From: Prevotella sp.
GTDB lineage: Bacteria; Bacteroidota; Bacteroidia; Bacteroidales; Bacteroidaceae
NCBI GenBank assembly: GCA_017460515.1
Contig: JAFUAY010000026.1
Coordinates: forward strand, 1 to 58,863
Length of the DNA stretch: 58,863 nucleotides
Direction: 5' to 3'
Position numbers and translations under genes: made by a program. A model generated the notes under the pieces. It searched no databases, was not told the origin of the DNA, and saw nothing but the letters and a program-made list of their open reading frames with translations. This document shows, one piece after another, positions 7,457 to 16,975 of the stretch. How positions within the stretch are numbered: position 1 is the stretch's first letter; each line of letters begins with the position of its first letter.

Positions 7457-8557
7457 ATGCAGGACAACGAATTGGACTTGCACGGTGAGATGCTGCTCGC
7501 TGAATACCAGAAAAAGCTCCCCATCTACGAAGAGTTGAATCGTGTAATCAGTGAGAAGATCAAGAACGAGATCAAAGAGTGCGGCATAGAAATCAATGTC
7601 TATGAGTCGCGCGTAAAAGGCGAGAAGTCATTAATCGGCAAACTTCAGCGAAAAGGTCACAAATATCAGTCGATGGCTGATATCACCGATATCGTTGGAG
7701 CCCGAATCATCACGTACTACAACGAGGATGTTGACCGCATTGCGTCGATAGCCGAGAAGCTGTTCATCATTGACTGGGAAAACTCTGTCGACAAGCGAAA
7801 GACCCACCAGCGTGAGAGCTTCGGCTACAACTCGCTCCACTACATCTGTCGCATTCCACCTGAGTTCTACTACGACTCGACGCTGCCGGAGCTGAATGAG
7901 ATTCCGTTCGAGTTGCAGATGCGTACAGCACTCCAGCACGTATGGTCGGCCATTCAGCACGACATCGGCTATAAGACGGATGTGGAGACGCCCGATGAGC
8001 ACCACCGCAATCTCAGCCGACTGGCAGGTTTGCTGGAACTGGCCGATAATGAGTTCAGCCGCATCCGCAATGCTATTGCCGATTATCGTCGCAGGGCTAC
8101 ATTCCTGGTAGAAAACGGTCAGCTGGCAGAAGCGATGCTTGACGGTGATACCTTCCATACCTACCTTAATCAGGATCCGTTTGGAGAGTTGAATCGCAGG
8201 ATTGCAGGCATCACGGCTGCCGAACTTCATGAGACCTCGCTGATGCCCTATCTCGGTGTTCTCAAAGCATTCGGATTGCAGACGCTTGCCGATGTTGACA
8301 AGCTCATCAAGGAGAACGAGGAAGATGCCTACCAGCTGGCACTGTTCCAGATAGGCAGCACCGATATCGACATCCTCGCCAGCAGCATCGGCATACAGAA
8401 TCTCTGCATCGTCTACACATTGAAGCAAGGCAACGGAAAGAAAGGGGTCACTGATATCTTCCAAGCCATCAACGGCGAATCGCCCAACAACGAACTGATG
8501 GCATCAATTATTATGGAACAGGCCTCACGCCTTTCGTTCATGCAGAACATCAAATAA
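7457..8557 (+). CDS. Stand-alone RelA/SpoT-type (p)ppGpp synthetase domain protein
   Basis: A 366-residue protein with a RelA/SpoT nucleotidyltransferase domain at about residues 25-180 and no HD hydrolase, TGS or ACT domain. Motifs include the ATP-binding basic stretch YESRVKGEKSLIGKLQRKG, then ADITDIVGARIITYY, GYNSLHYI and FELQMRTALQHVWSAI, which hold the usual substrate and metal residues. By family it should make (p)ppGpp from ATP and GTP/GDP. The C-terminal 180 residues are helical and unfamiliar, which makes it longer than the usual small alarmone synthetases of about 210-260 residues. It lies 14 bases after a STAS gene, an unusual pairing, and is convergent with uvrD. Confidence 0.85.
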   Translation: MQDNELDLHGEMLLAEYQKKLPIYEELNRVISEKIKNEIKECGIEINVYESRVKGEKSLIGKLQRKGHKYQSMADITDIVGARIITYYNEDVDRIASIAEKLFIIDWENSVDKRKTHQRESFGYNSLHYICRIPPEFYYDSTLPELNEIPFELQMRTALQHVWSAIQHDIGYKTDVETPDEHHRNLSRLAGLLELADNEFSRIRNAIADYRRRATFLVENGQLAEAMLDGDTFHTYLNQDPFGELNRRIAGITAAELHETSLMPYLGVLKAFGLQTLADVDKLIKENEEDAYQLALFQIGSTDIDILASSIGIQNLCIVYTLKQGNGKKGVTDIFQAINGESPNNELMASIIMEQASRLSFMQNIK

Positions 8558-8558
8558 T

Positions 8559-8585
8559 CTGGTTGCTGCAAGTGGCAACAATCAG
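8559..8585. terminator. Possible bidirectional hairpin between convergent genes
   Basis: CTGGTTGC at 8559-8566 can pair with GCAACAATCAG ending at 8585 with a bulge. It sits directly between the convergent RelA/SpoT-type gene and uvrD, but lacks a strong T-run. Confidence 0.35.
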
Positions 8586-8663
8586 ATTATCTTATATTTC
8601 GCAAAGCAATTAGATTATCCTGTATTTGCAAAGCAATCAGATTATCTTGTATTTTGCAAATTT
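8581..8663. repeat. 27-28-bp repeat, three units, copying the uvrD 3' end
   Basis: The unit with core AGATTATC..GTATTT.GCAAA occurs at 8581-8608, 8609-8635 and from 8636. The third copy contains the uvrD stop codon and its last codons (FAKYKII). The first two are therefore tandem copies of the gene's own 3' end lying just past its stop, with a few substitutions. Confidence 0.75.
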
Positions 8664-11036
8664 CAAAAGCAATTGTTTGGTTCCAACATTACGGAAGTTG
8701 ACAGTTGCTTTTTCATTTTCACCCGAACCCTCAACCTTCAGCACCGTACCAATGCCAAAGCGCTGGTGCTCAATGGTCATTCCCTCACGAAGCTGATGTC
8801 CCGTGGTCGCTCCTTCATGAAGAGCACTGCTTGAAGGCGCTGCACTTCCGTTTTGCTGTGAAGCACGCGGAGCAGTTGCGGCAGGACGATATTGTCCGCC
8901 AGCCGACTGATTGAGCAGTCGTTTGAAGCTGGGGCTGAGCGCTTCTACTGGCTGTTCCTGACGACGGGGAGCAACCGCACGCGGCATCGGGTCGGCACGG
9001 AATTGCGTTGCCACCGGTCGGGGATTCTGCGTCCAAGGCAATCGTTTAGTTCCATAGTCGGCATCGTCAGACTTCTTCTCGCCTGCAATATAAAGCAGCG
9101 ATGGGTCGATATCGCGGATGAAGCGTGAGGGCGTGTCGTACTCCATTCGTCCGTAACGGAAGCGATTCTGTGCACAGGTCAGGATGCAGTGTTTCTCGGC
9201 TCGCGTGATGGCCACATAAAGCAGCCGTCGCTCTTCCTCCAATTCGCGCATCGACTCAGTACACATCGGTGAGGGGAAGATGTTCTCTTCCAATCCCACG
9301 ACAAAGACGGTCGGAAACTCCAATCCCTTGGCGCTGTGAATGGTCATCAGCGACACCTTTGGCTGATTCTCGTCACCCTCGCTGTCTAAATCGGTCAGCA
9401 GGGCTACCTCTTGCAGGAAGTCGCTCAATAGCACATGATTGCCCATATCCTCCTCGCGTCGGCTCTCAACGAAATCCTGCATACCGCCCAGGAATTCCTC
9501 CAGGTTCTCCTGACGGGCTATATCTTCGGGATTACGGCTGGAATAGATGTCCTTCGAAACACCGCTCTCCATGATGATGGCGTGACCTAACTGATAGGCA
9601 TCCTCCGTGACGGAGCGACTCCCCCATCCTATCACCAACTGACGGAAAGCCTCAATCTTGTTGGCGGTAGCTTTGGCCACGTCGAGCTGATATCTCGCAG
9701 GGTTCGACATCACCTCCCATAGTGAGGCTCCGTGTTCAGTAGCTTTCGCCACAATCTTCTGAACGGTGGTATCGCCAATGCCACGAGTGGGATAATTGAT
9801 GATTCGTTTCAGTGCCTCCTCGTCGTTATGGTTCGTCACCAGTCGGAAGTAGGCAATGACATCCTTAATCTCCTTACGCTGGTAGAACGACATTCCGCCG
9901 TAGATGCGATACGGGATATTCATCTTTCGCATCTGTTCCTCAAACGAGCGGCTTTGCGAATTGGTGCGATACAGGATGGCGAAATCACTATACTCGCAGT
10001 GGTCCTGGCGCTTGATGCGTACAATGTCATTGCAAACGATGATAGCCTCCTCCTTATCGCTATAAGCGGGCTTCAGCGTCAGTTTCTCACCGTGTTCGTT
10101 CTTGCTGTAGACGTCTTTGGGAATCTGGCGCTCGTTCTTGCGAATCAGGCTATTGGCTGCCTGGACGATGAGCTGCGTAGAACGGTAGTTCTGCTCAAGT
10201 TTGAATAGCTTCGCATCATCGTAGGCATCTCTGAAGTTCAGGATATTGTCGATATTGGCGCCTCTGAAGCTGTAGATGCTCTGTGCATCATCGCCTACGA
10301 CACAGATGCGCTGGCGCTCACGTGTCAGCTGATACACAATCTTCTGCTGCGTGTGGTTGGTGTCCTGATACTCGTCGACGAGCACGTACTGGAACTTCTC
10401 AACGTATTTTCTTCTCACGTCCTCATGCTGTTCGAAGAGCTGATAGGTCTTCACCAGCAAGTCGTCGAAGTCCATCGCATTCGCCTGATGACAGCGTTCC
10501 ATATAGCGTGAGTATACCTCGACAACCTTCGGACGCTTCACGTTGAAGAGCGAACAGGACGTGAATTGCTGTGGGAGTATCAGGTGGTTCTTCGCCATCG
10601 ATATCTGGTCGGCCACAGTGCTGGGCTTATACTCTTTCTCATCGAGCTGCATTTCCTTGCAGATACTCTTCACCAGCGAACGGGCATCCGTCTGGTCATA
10701 GATGGTGAAATTGGAAGTGAAGCCTATTTTCTCTGCCTCTGAACGCAGGATGCGTGAGAAGACGGAGTGGAAAGTGCCCATCTGCAGATAGCGTGCCGTC
10801 TCCTGTCCCACCAGCCGACCGATACGATCTTTCATCTCGCGAGCAGCCTTGTTGGTGAACGTCAGCGCCAGGATGTTCCAGGGTTTCAGCCCTTTCTCCT
10901 GCAGCAGATAAGCTATCTTATAGGTGAGCACGCGTGTCTTGCCAGAGCCTGCTCCAGCAATAACAAGCGAGGCTCCATCACAATAGGTGACGGCCTCGCG
11001 TTGTCTTTCATTCAGTAGTTCTAGAATATCAGCCAT
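8637..11036 (-). CDS. uvrD: UvrD/PcrA-type superfamily 1 DNA helicase
   Basis: An ATP-dependent 3'-5' DNA helicase acting in nucleotide-excision and mismatch repair or in clearing stalled complexes. The 799-residue length is typical. Motifs: Walker A AGAGSGKT at 27-34, DEYQDT at 221-226, the [11 protein letters not shown] motif in the third quarter, and YVAITRAEK near 640. The C-terminus has a linker and a small PcrA-like domain ([18 protein letters not shown]) that in PcrA contacts RNA polymerase. Its ATG overlaps the end of rho by 8 bases, so the two are translationally coupled, which is notable because both act on transcription complexes. The extreme 3' end has been copied in tandem just downstream. 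Confidence 0.95.
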   Translation of the reverse strand: MADILELLNERQREAVTYCDGASLVIAGAGSGKTRVLTYKIAYLLQEKGLKPWNILALTFTNKAAREMKDRIGRLVGQETARYLQMGTFHSVFSRILRSEAEKIGFTSNFTIYDQTDARSLVKSICKEMQLDEKEYKPSTVADQISMAKNHLILPQQFTSCSLFNVKRPKVVEVYSRYMERCHQANAMDFDDLLVKTYQLFEQHEDVRRKYVEKFQYVLVDEYQDTNHTQQKIVYQLTRERQRICVVGDDAQSIYSFRGANIDNILNFRDAYDDAKLFKLEQNYRSTQLIVQAANSLIRKNERQIPKDVYSKNEHGEKLTLKPAYSDKEEAIIVCNDIVRIKRQDHCEYSDFAILYRTNSQSRSFEEQMRKMNIPYRIYGGMSFYQRKEIKDVIAYFRLVTNHNDEEALKRIINYPTRGIGDTTVQKIVAKATEHGASLWEVMSNPARYQLDVAKATANKIEAFRQLVIGWGSRSVTEDAYQLGHAIIMESGVSKDIYSSRNPEDIARQENLEEFLGGMQDFVESRREEDMGNHVLLSDFLQEVALLTDLDSEGDENQPKVSLMTIHSAKGLEFPTVFVVGLEENIFPSPMCTESMRELEEERRLLYVAITRAEKHCILTCAQNRFRYGRMEYDTPSRFIRDIDPSLLYIAGEKKSDDADYGTKRLPWTQNPRPVATQFRADPMPRAVAPRRQEQPVEALSPSFKRLLNQSAGGQYRPAATAPRASQQNGSAAPSSSALHEGATTGHQLREGMTIEHQRFGIGTVLKVEGSGENEKATVNFRNVGTKQLLLKFAKYKII

Positions 11037-12957
11037 TCATTGACATCAGGAATTCTTCGTTGTTGCGCGACTGAACGAGTCGGTCACGAACGGTATTCAT
11101 TGCCTCAATAGGATTCATCTCAGCAATAAACTTACGGATGATCCACATGCGGTTGAGCGTTGTCTGATCCTGCAACAGATCATCACGACGCGTACTTGAC
11201 TGTACCAGGTCGATAGCAGGGAACACACGCTTGTTGGACAGTGAGCGCGAGAGCTGGATTTCAGAGTTACCCGTACCCTTGAACTCCTCGAAGATCACTT
11301 CATCCATCTTTGAACCGGTATCTACGAGTGCGGTAGCGATAATCGTCAGCGAACCGCCTCCTTCAATCTTACGGGCAGCACCGAAGAAGCGCTTCGGCTT
11401 CTGGAGCGCGTTGGCGTCGACACCACCCGTGAGCACCTTACCTGAAGCAGGAGCCACCGTATTATAAGCGCGCGCAAGGCGTGTGATAGAGTCGAGGAAG
11501 ATCACTACATCGTGACCACATTCCACCATGCGCTTTGCCTTCTCAAGCACGATACCGGCAATCTTCACATGACGGTCGGCAGGTTCGTCGAACGTAGAGG
11601 CAATCACCTCCGCATTGACTGTTCTGCTCATATCGGTCACCTCTTCAGGACGCTCGTCGATGAGCAGCATCATGATATATGCCTCCGGATGGTTGGCTGC
11701 AATCGCATTGGCAATATCCTTCATTAGGATGGTCTTACCCGTCTTGGGTTGTGCAACGATCAGTGCGCGCTGACCCTTACCGATGGGTGAGAACAGGTCG
11801 ACAATACGTGTTGAGGGATTGGTGGTGGCAGGATCGCCGCAGAGCATGAATTTCTCCTCTGGGAAGAGAGGCGTCAGGTGTTCGAACGACACACGGTCAC
11901 GCACATCGTCGGGATTACGGCCATTGATAGACTTCACCGACGACATTGCGAAATACTTCTCACCATCATGCGGCGGACGAACGGTGCATTCTACTACATC
12001 GCCTGTCTTAAGTCCATATTTCTTAATCTGCTGTGGAGCCAGATAGATATCGTCTGGCGACGAGAGATAGTTGTAATCACTGGAACGCAGGAATCCATAG
12101 CCGTCCTGCATGATCTCCAACACACCGTTGCCAGGAATAAAGTCGGAAAAGTCGTAAGTGTAATTGTTTTGTGCTGCCTGCACCTGAACGGATACTGGCT
12201 GATAGACGGGCTCTGTATGCTGTACGACAGGACGGTCGAAGATATCGAGTGTGGGTATAGCTGCCTGATCCTCAATAGGCAGGTCGATAACAGGGATGAA
12301 GTCGGTACCATCGTCAGGATCTCCCTCCCACACACCATCAGGGTTTGCCTCGAAGAATGCGTCTGGGTCGGGAGCTATCAGGCTCTGACTCATCTTCTCC
12401 TGCAGACGTTCCAGCATCTCTGGCTCAGGTTCGTTCATGGACTCTTCTGACTGCTGGATAGCTTCCTCTGGAACGAAATCGGGTTGAACGTCTTCTGCGA
12501 ATGACTGCTCTTCCTGCTGCAGTTCTGCCTGCTGTTGTTCAGCTTCAGCAGCAGCGATAGCGGCCAGTTCTGCCTTCGACTTCCTTCCGCGACGCTTGGG
12601 TGCAGCGGGAGCCGACTCTTCAGCCACAGACTCTTCCTGCTGGGGTTCTACGGCAGGGATTGGTTCATCACTGAACAGCGAGGGCGCTTCAGCGACCTTT
12701 CGTCTTGACGACTTCTTATCATAGTTCGCACCATCCTTTCCAGTCACGGTATATACTTTGTCATCTTTCTTGGCTATGCGTGTGCGTTTACGTTTTGTGG
12801 CTTGTGCACCAGCAGCGCTGTCGATAGCTGCCTGATCCAAAATGGCGTAAACGACTTTTTCCAGTTCGTCATCCTGAGAAACCTGAACACCGAGATCTGC
12901 TGCGATGCTGAGCAGCTGGGCAGGTTCCATCTGTTCTAATTCTTCTTTGGTATACAT
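11029..12957 (-). CDS. rho: Transcription termination factor Rho
   Basis: The hexameric RNA translocase that ends transcription. The 642-residue protein is over 200 longer than the E. coli one because of an N-terminal insert. Residues 1-35 are the Rho_N helical domain. Residues about 45-260 are low-complexity, basic then Glu/Gln-rich ([20 protein letters not shown]), and likely disordered. The cold-shock RNA-binding domain is at about 272-345 ([13 protein letters not shown]). The ATPase follows, with Walker A QPKTGKT near 400 and [13 protein letters not shown] near 490. The disordered insert is typical of Bacteroidetes Rho proteins and thought to help RNA binding or condensation. It lies upstream of and overlaps uvrD; a leader of about 140 bases precedes it. 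Confidence 0.97.
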   Translation of the reverse strand: MYTKEELEQMEPAQLLSIAADLGVQVSQDDELEKVVYAILDQAAIDSAAGAQATKRKRTRIAKKDDKVYTVTGKDGANYDKKSSRRKVAEAPSLFSDEPIPAVEPQQEESVAEESAPAAPKRRGRKSKAELAAIAAAEAEQQQAELQQEEQSFAEDVQPDFVPEEAIQQSEESMNEPEPEMLERLQEKMSQSLIAPDPDAFFEANPDGVWEGDPDDGTDFIPVIDLPIEDQAAIPTLDIFDRPVVQHTEPVYQPVSVQVQAAQNNYTYDFSDFIPGNGVLEIMQDGYGFLRSSDYNYLSSPDDIYLAPQQIKKYGLKTGDVVECTVRPPHDGEKYFAMSSVKSINGRNPDDVRDRVSFEHLTPLFPEEKFMLCGDPATTNPSTRIVDLFSPIGKGQRALIVAQPKTGKTILMKDIANAIAANHPEAYIMMLLIDERPEEVTDMSRTVNAEVIASTFDEPADRHVKIAGIVLEKAKRMVECGHDVVIFLDSITRLARAYNTVAPASGKVLTGGVDANALQKPKRFFGAARKIEGGGSLTIIATALVDTGSKMDEVIFEEFKGTGNSEIQLSRSLSNKRVFPAIDLVQSSTRRDDLLQDQTTLNRMWIIRKFIAEMNPIEAMNTVRDRLVQSRNNEEFLMSMNG

Positions 12958-13107
12958 AAATAGTTTAACTTTAATTGTAAAGTTGAAATTGTTTTCTAGG
13001 GTTCTTTTCTGATAAGTGAAACTCCCTTTCGCTGAGTTTACTTAAAAACGTTTCAGAGATTTAGAAACGTCAGATAAGGATTGAATCGTAATTCGATTGC
13101 AAAGGTA
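12958..13107 (-). promoter_or_regulatory. rho promoter and structured 5' leader
   Basis: On the minus strand TACCTTTG at 13107-13100 is a strong -7 match. It leaves a leader of about 135 bases before the rho ATG. In the leader, GACGTTTC and GAAACGTT can pair around a short loop (about 13052-13073), and AAACTC pairs with GAGTTT a little further on. Rho genes are often autoregulated through the leader; that role is inferred here. Confidence 0.45.
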
Positions 13108-13128
13108 CGAATAAAAATCAAAAAAAGA

Positions 13129-13181
13129 AGAATGAAGAATTAAGAATTATTCTGACTTTAGAATTATTAACTCTTCATTCT
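13129..13181. terminator. Imperfect inverted repeat after the kinase gene's neighbour region
   Basis: AGAATGAAGAATTAA (13129-13143) pairs with TTAACTCTTCATTCT (13167-13181), 14 of 15 positions. It is AT-rich filler of a kind common between Bacteroidetes genes. It lies between the stop of the response regulator-kinase gene (13258) and the rho promoter and could slow transcription; the call is weak. Confidence 0.35.
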
Positions 13182-13257
13182 CCATTCTTATTGTTTGCTT
13201 GTTGTACGCCTTTCTCTTCGAGCGGCTTTTCAGCCTTTTCGTCTCGATAGGATTATG

Positions 13258-14397
13258 TCAGTCTTTTTTCAAGGGGAGCAATACGCTGAAGGTTGATCCT
13301 TCGCCAAGTGTTGACTCAACCATTACATCGCCACCAATCTTGCGCGAGAAGTCGGCACAGAGCTGAAGTCCGAGGCCCGATCCTTCTTCGCCTCCAGTAC
13401 CATAGGTGGTCTCACCTTTATTGAAGATGCTGTCTAGTCGGTCAGGAGCGATACCCACACCATGATCACTGATGCTCACCTTGGCAAAATCGCCATCCTG
13501 TGACATAGTGATGTCTATGGTGGAACCTTCAGAGCTGAACTTCACGGCATTCGACATGAAGTTGCGCACAATGGTCTTGAGCATATCGTTATCGGCTCTG
13601 ACTACCAAGGGCTGTGGTGTACCTGCGTACTGCAACTTGATTTTCTTGGTCATTGCAATCATCTCAAAGATGTCTACCACACCAGGAATGATATCGTTGA
13701 GGTCCAGGTCTTGCATCACCACGTTGAGTCGTCCTGTCTGACTCTTTGTCCATTTCAGCAGGTTGTCAAGCAGATCATGACAATCCTCCGATTCTTTGTT
13801 GGCTTTGTCGAGCAATTCGAACAGCTCTGGTCCTATCGTCTCAGGCGATACGGCAGAAACAACCAGGTTGAGCACCATTCTGATAGAGGCCATTGGTGAG
13901 CGCAGGTCGTGAGCAATCACGGAGTACATCTTGTCACGATTCGATATAGTTGCTCTCAGCTCTTCATTCTGTTTCTGAATGAGGCGCTTAGCTGCTACGA
14001 GTGCTATCTGGTGCATCACACGCACCACCAGTTCTTCCTTATTAAACGGCTTTGTGAGGAAGTCGTTGGCGCCCACCTGGAATCCGTGAACCAGGTCGCT
14101 GGGGTTGTTGAGTGCCGTGAGGAAGATGATGGGGATATCTGCCGTCGCAGGGTCTTTCTTCAGTATGACGGCTGTATCGAATCCGCTGATATCTGGCATC
14201 ATGACATCAAGCAGGATCAAGTCGGGCTTTTCGGTCTTTGCCTGCTCAATGCACATATTTCCGCAATTAGCCGTACAGACTTGGAATTTCTCGTTTGTCA
14301 ACAGGATTTTCAGCAGCAATACGTTGCTGACTACATCATCGACAATCAGAATTTTATAGTCGGATCGGTTAATCTTTGATTCTAATTTTTCATCCAT
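13258..14397 (-). CDS. Response regulator-histidine kinase (REC-HisKA-HATPase)
   Basis: A 379-residue cytoplasmic protein with a receiver domain first (residues about 14-130; phospho-acceptor Asp in LILLDVMMPDISGFD, conserved Lys in LTKPFN). A HisKA domain follows (His in SVIAHDLRSPM), then a HATPase domain (NFMSNAVKFSSEG; DHGVGI; GSGLGLQLC). There is no sensor or membrane segment, so it probably receives phosphate or a signal from another kinase. The ATG at 14397 was chosen because the longer frame from 14451 would overlap the -7 element at 14438-14445. No partner response regulator with an output domain is adjacent. Confidence 0.92.
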   Translation of the reverse strand: MDEKLESKINRSDYKILIVDDVVSNVLLLKILLTNEKFQVCTANCGNMCIEQAKTEKPDLILLDVMMPDISGFDTAVILKKDPATADIPIIFLTALNNPSDLVHGFQVGANDFLTKPFNKEELVVRVMHQIALVAAKRLIQKQNEELRATISNRDKMYSVIAHDLRSPMASIRMVLNLVVSAVSPETIGPELFELLDKANKESEDCHDLLDNLLKWTKSQTGRLNVVMQDLDLNDIIPGVVDIFEMIAMTKKIKLQYAGTPQPLVVRADNDMLKTIVRNFMSNAVKFSSEGSTIDITMSQDGDFAKVSISDHGVGIAPDRLDSIFNKGETTYGTGGEEGSGLGLQLCADFSRKIGGDVMVESTLGEGSTFSVLLPLKKD

Positions 14398-14437
14398 TTC
14401 AATAGTTATTGATAGGTTGCTTTTGGTTTTGACCATG

Positions 14438-14469
14438 CAAAAATAGTGCAATTATTCGGATTTGCCAAA
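14438..14469 (-). promoter_or_regulatory. Promoter of the response regulator-kinase gene
   Basis: The minus strand reads TTTG at 14469-14466, a 20-base spacer, then TATTTTTG at 14445-14438. This is a full match to the Bacteroidetes -33/-7 promoter pattern. Confidence 0.75.
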
Positions 14470-14492
14470 CAAATGCACTATTTTTTTATCAT

Positions 14493-16889
14493 TTACAACA
14501 ACAAACTACCGATTTGGTACACTAAGGCGGAGATTATCCACGCTACAAGTGTTGTGTAGCCAGCAGCAAACGAGGCCCATCGCCAGGAGGACGTCTCATG
14601 CTTGATAGCCACAATCGTAGCGATACAGGGGAAATAGAGCAGCACGAACAGCAGATAGCTGTAGGCAGCCAGAGGTGTGATACCGTCTTTCTCCATTGCT
14701 TCCTGCAGATTCACGTCCTGTCCGTAGAGCACACCGATGGTTGAAGCCACGATTTCCTTTGCTCCCACACCTGCCAGAAGACTGACGTCGAGTTTCCAGT
14801 TGAAGCCCTGTGGGGTGAAGATTGGTTCGACAGCCTTTCCCATCTTGCCAATGTATGACTGCTCCTGCTGTTGCTGTTCTGTGAGTTCGTCGTTATGGGG
14901 GAAATATCCCAGCGCCCATACGATGATGGATGCCACGAGGATAACGCCACCCATCTTCTTCAGATACTCCTTGCCTTTCTCCCAGGTATGACGGGCGATG
15001 GCTTTCGAAGTAGGCCAACGATAAGGGGGCAGTTCCATCACGAATGGTGTGTCTTGTCCTTTCACGACGAAGGCTGAGAAGAGCTTACTCATCACTACCG
15101 ACATTGCAATGCCTACCATATAGAGCGAGAGCATCACCCACGAGCGGTATTGCACAGCGAAGAACGTTCCCGTTATCATAATATAAATAGGTAGGCGCGC
15201 GGAACACGACATGAACGGCAGTATCAGCATCGTGATGAGTCTTGACTGTCGGCTCTCAATGGTTCGCGTGGCCATTACTGCAGGCACGTTGCATCCAAAA
15301 CCCATGATGAGCGGTATGAACGACTTGCCGTGAAGTCCCATTTTATGCATCAGCTTATCCATGATGAAAGCAGCTCTTGCCATATAGCCGGAGTCTTCCA
15401 TCAGTGAGATGAAGAAATAGAGAATCAGGATTTGTGGCAGGAACACGATGACGGAACCCACACCTGCTATAGCACCGTCGACCACCAGCGAGCGTATTGG
15501 GCCGTCAGGCATAGAGCGCCCTACCCAATCGCCCAACCACGCAACGGCTTCTTCAATCCAATCCATAGGATATTGTCCCAGGGAGAAGGTTGTCTCGAAC
15601 ATCACGAACAGGATGAAGAAGAATATGGGGAGCCCCAGGAACTTGTTTGACAACACTCTGTCGATCAGGTGGGTTGTGCGATAGGTGTCTTCTTTCGTTC
15701 CTGTGCGATATTCCGCCTCTGTCAGCGCTCCGTTGATGAAGCCGTATTTGGCGTCCATGATGGTTGTCTCAGCATCATCGCCTGTCTCTTCCAGTACTCT
15801 GGCAATAGCACGGTTGCGGGCTTCAATCATTCGTTGGAAGATTTCTGCCGATTGTTCCGGATCATTCGTCCCGTCTGTTTCCAGGCCTTCCACGAACTTC
15901 TCTACCTCTTTATCGCCTTCCAGCAGTTTGATGGCTACATAACGGCTACTGAGCGATAGTGGCAGGTTGATAACCTCCTGTGGCTCATGGTTCTTCTGCT
16001 GTTGGCTCTTACCTCTTTTAATATATTTCTGGATAGCCGTAATGCCGTTCTCAATCTCGTGGCCGTAGTTGATGTGCAGGTGTCGGGCGTGTGAATTCTG
16101 TCCGTCGTAAATCTGGATGACTGCCTTGAACAGTTCCTTGATGCCTGTGCCATTCTTGAACGATGTGGGAATGATAGGCATACCAAAGAGATTGCTCAAC
16201 CGTTTGATGTCAACAGAGTCGCCTCGACGTTCAAACTCGTCATACATATTCAGCGCACCCACCATTCTGACGTCCATATCCACCAACTGTGTAGTCAGAT
16301 AGAGGTTGCGTTCCAGATTGCTGGCATCAATAACGTTGATAATCACGTCAGGCACGTTCTCTGTCAGATACTGTCGCACGTAGAGTTCTTCTGGCGAATA
16401 GCACGAGAGAGAATAAGTACCAGGCAGGTCGATGAGGTTGAACTCATAGCCGAACATGGATGCACGGGCTTCTGAGGCATTGACGGTGACGCCTGAGTAG
16501 TTGCCTACCCGTCCGTGGGCACCGCTGGCATAATTGAATAGCGACGTCTTTCCGCAGTTCGGGTTGCCGATGAGTGCCACATTGATGGTGCGGCGCTCTC
16601 TGAGAGCGATGTGTTGCATGAAGTCATCCTCGTGCTTCTTGGACAGTTCTTCATCGACAGCGGCATGCTGATACACTACCTCAATCATTTCGGCCTCCTG
16701 ATGTCGGAGTGACACCTCGTAGCCCATAATCTTATATTTGACGGGGTCTTGCAAGGGAGCATTCAGGAGCACTTCTATCTCTTTTCCCCTGACGAATCCC
16801 ATCTCAATGATTCGCTTTCGGAAGCCTCCGTGTCCCAGCACCTTGACAATGACACCACGCTGGCCAGTCTTTAATTCAGAGAGTTTCAT
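14493..16889 (-). CDS. feoB: FeoA-FeoB fusion, ferrous iron transporter
   Basis: A single 798-residue protein joining FeoA and FeoB. Residues 1-75 are the FeoA SH3-like domain (GHGGFRKRIIEMGFVRG). The G domain starts near 110, with G1 IGNPNCGKTSLFN, G3 DLPGTYSL and a G4-like NMYDE; the last is an atypical form of NKxD. The C-terminal half has the Gate regions (SCSARLPIYIMI, GFGCNVPAVMATR) and about eight membrane segments. It imports Fe2+ across the inner membrane under anaerobic conditions. FeoAB fusions are common in Bacteroidetes. The start at 16889 is preferred because a -7 element at 16915-16922 overlaps the longer frame. No obvious Fur box was seen. Confidence 0.95.
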   Translation of the reverse strand: MKLSELKTGQRGVIVKVLGHGGFRKRIIEMGFVRGKEIEVLLNAPLQDPVKYKIMGYEVSLRHQEAEMIEVVYQHAAVDEELSKKHEDDFMQHIALRERRTINVALIGNPNCGKTSLFNYASGAHGRVGNYSGVTVNASEARASMFGYEFNLIDLPGTYSLSCYSPEELYVRQYLTENVPDVIINVIDASNLERNLYLTTQLVDMDVRMVGALNMYDEFERRGDSVDIKRLSNLFGMPIIPTSFKNGTGIKELFKAVIQIYDGQNSHARHLHINYGHEIENGITAIQKYIKRGKSQQQKNHEPQEVINLPLSLSSRYVAIKLLEGDKEVEKFVEGLETDGTNDPEQSAEIFQRMIEARNRAIARVLEETGDDAETTIMDAKYGFINGALTEAEYRTGTKEDTYRTTHLIDRVLSNKFLGLPIFFFILFVMFETTFSLGQYPMDWIEEAVAWLGDWVGRSMPDGPIRSLVVDGAIAGVGSVIVFLPQILILYFFISLMEDSGYMARAAFIMDKLMHKMGLHGKSFIPLIMGFGCNVPAVMATRTIESRQSRLITMLILPFMSCSARLPIYIMITGTFFAVQYRSWVMLSLYMVGIAMSVVMSKLFSAFVVKGQDTPFVMELPPYRWPTSKAIARHTWEKGKEYLKKMGGVILVASIIVWALGYFPHNDELTEQQQQEQSYIGKMGKAVEPIFTPQGFNWKLDVSLLAGVGAKEIVASTIGVLYGQDVNLQEAMEKDGITPLAAYSYLLFVLLYFPCIATIVAIKHETSSWRWASFAAGYTTLVAWIISALVYQIGSLLL

Positions 16890-16914
16890 ACGTTCTTCTT
16901 CAACAATTAGGGCG

Positions 16915-16922
16915 CAAATATA
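16915..16922 (-). promoter_or_regulatory. -7 promoter element of feoAB
   Basis: On the minus strand TATATTTG matches the -7 consensus, 25 bases before the chosen start. It indicates transcription separate from nhaD upstream. Confidence 0.5.
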
Positions 16923-16975
16923 CACATTTTTGATGAAAAAGAGTCCATTTGCACACGCCTACGCATCAAAAATAC

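Noticed and set aside
7631-8464. 277-codon open frame antisense to the RelA/SpoT-type gene
   Set aside because: Fully inside a gene with clear catalytic motifs on the other strand.
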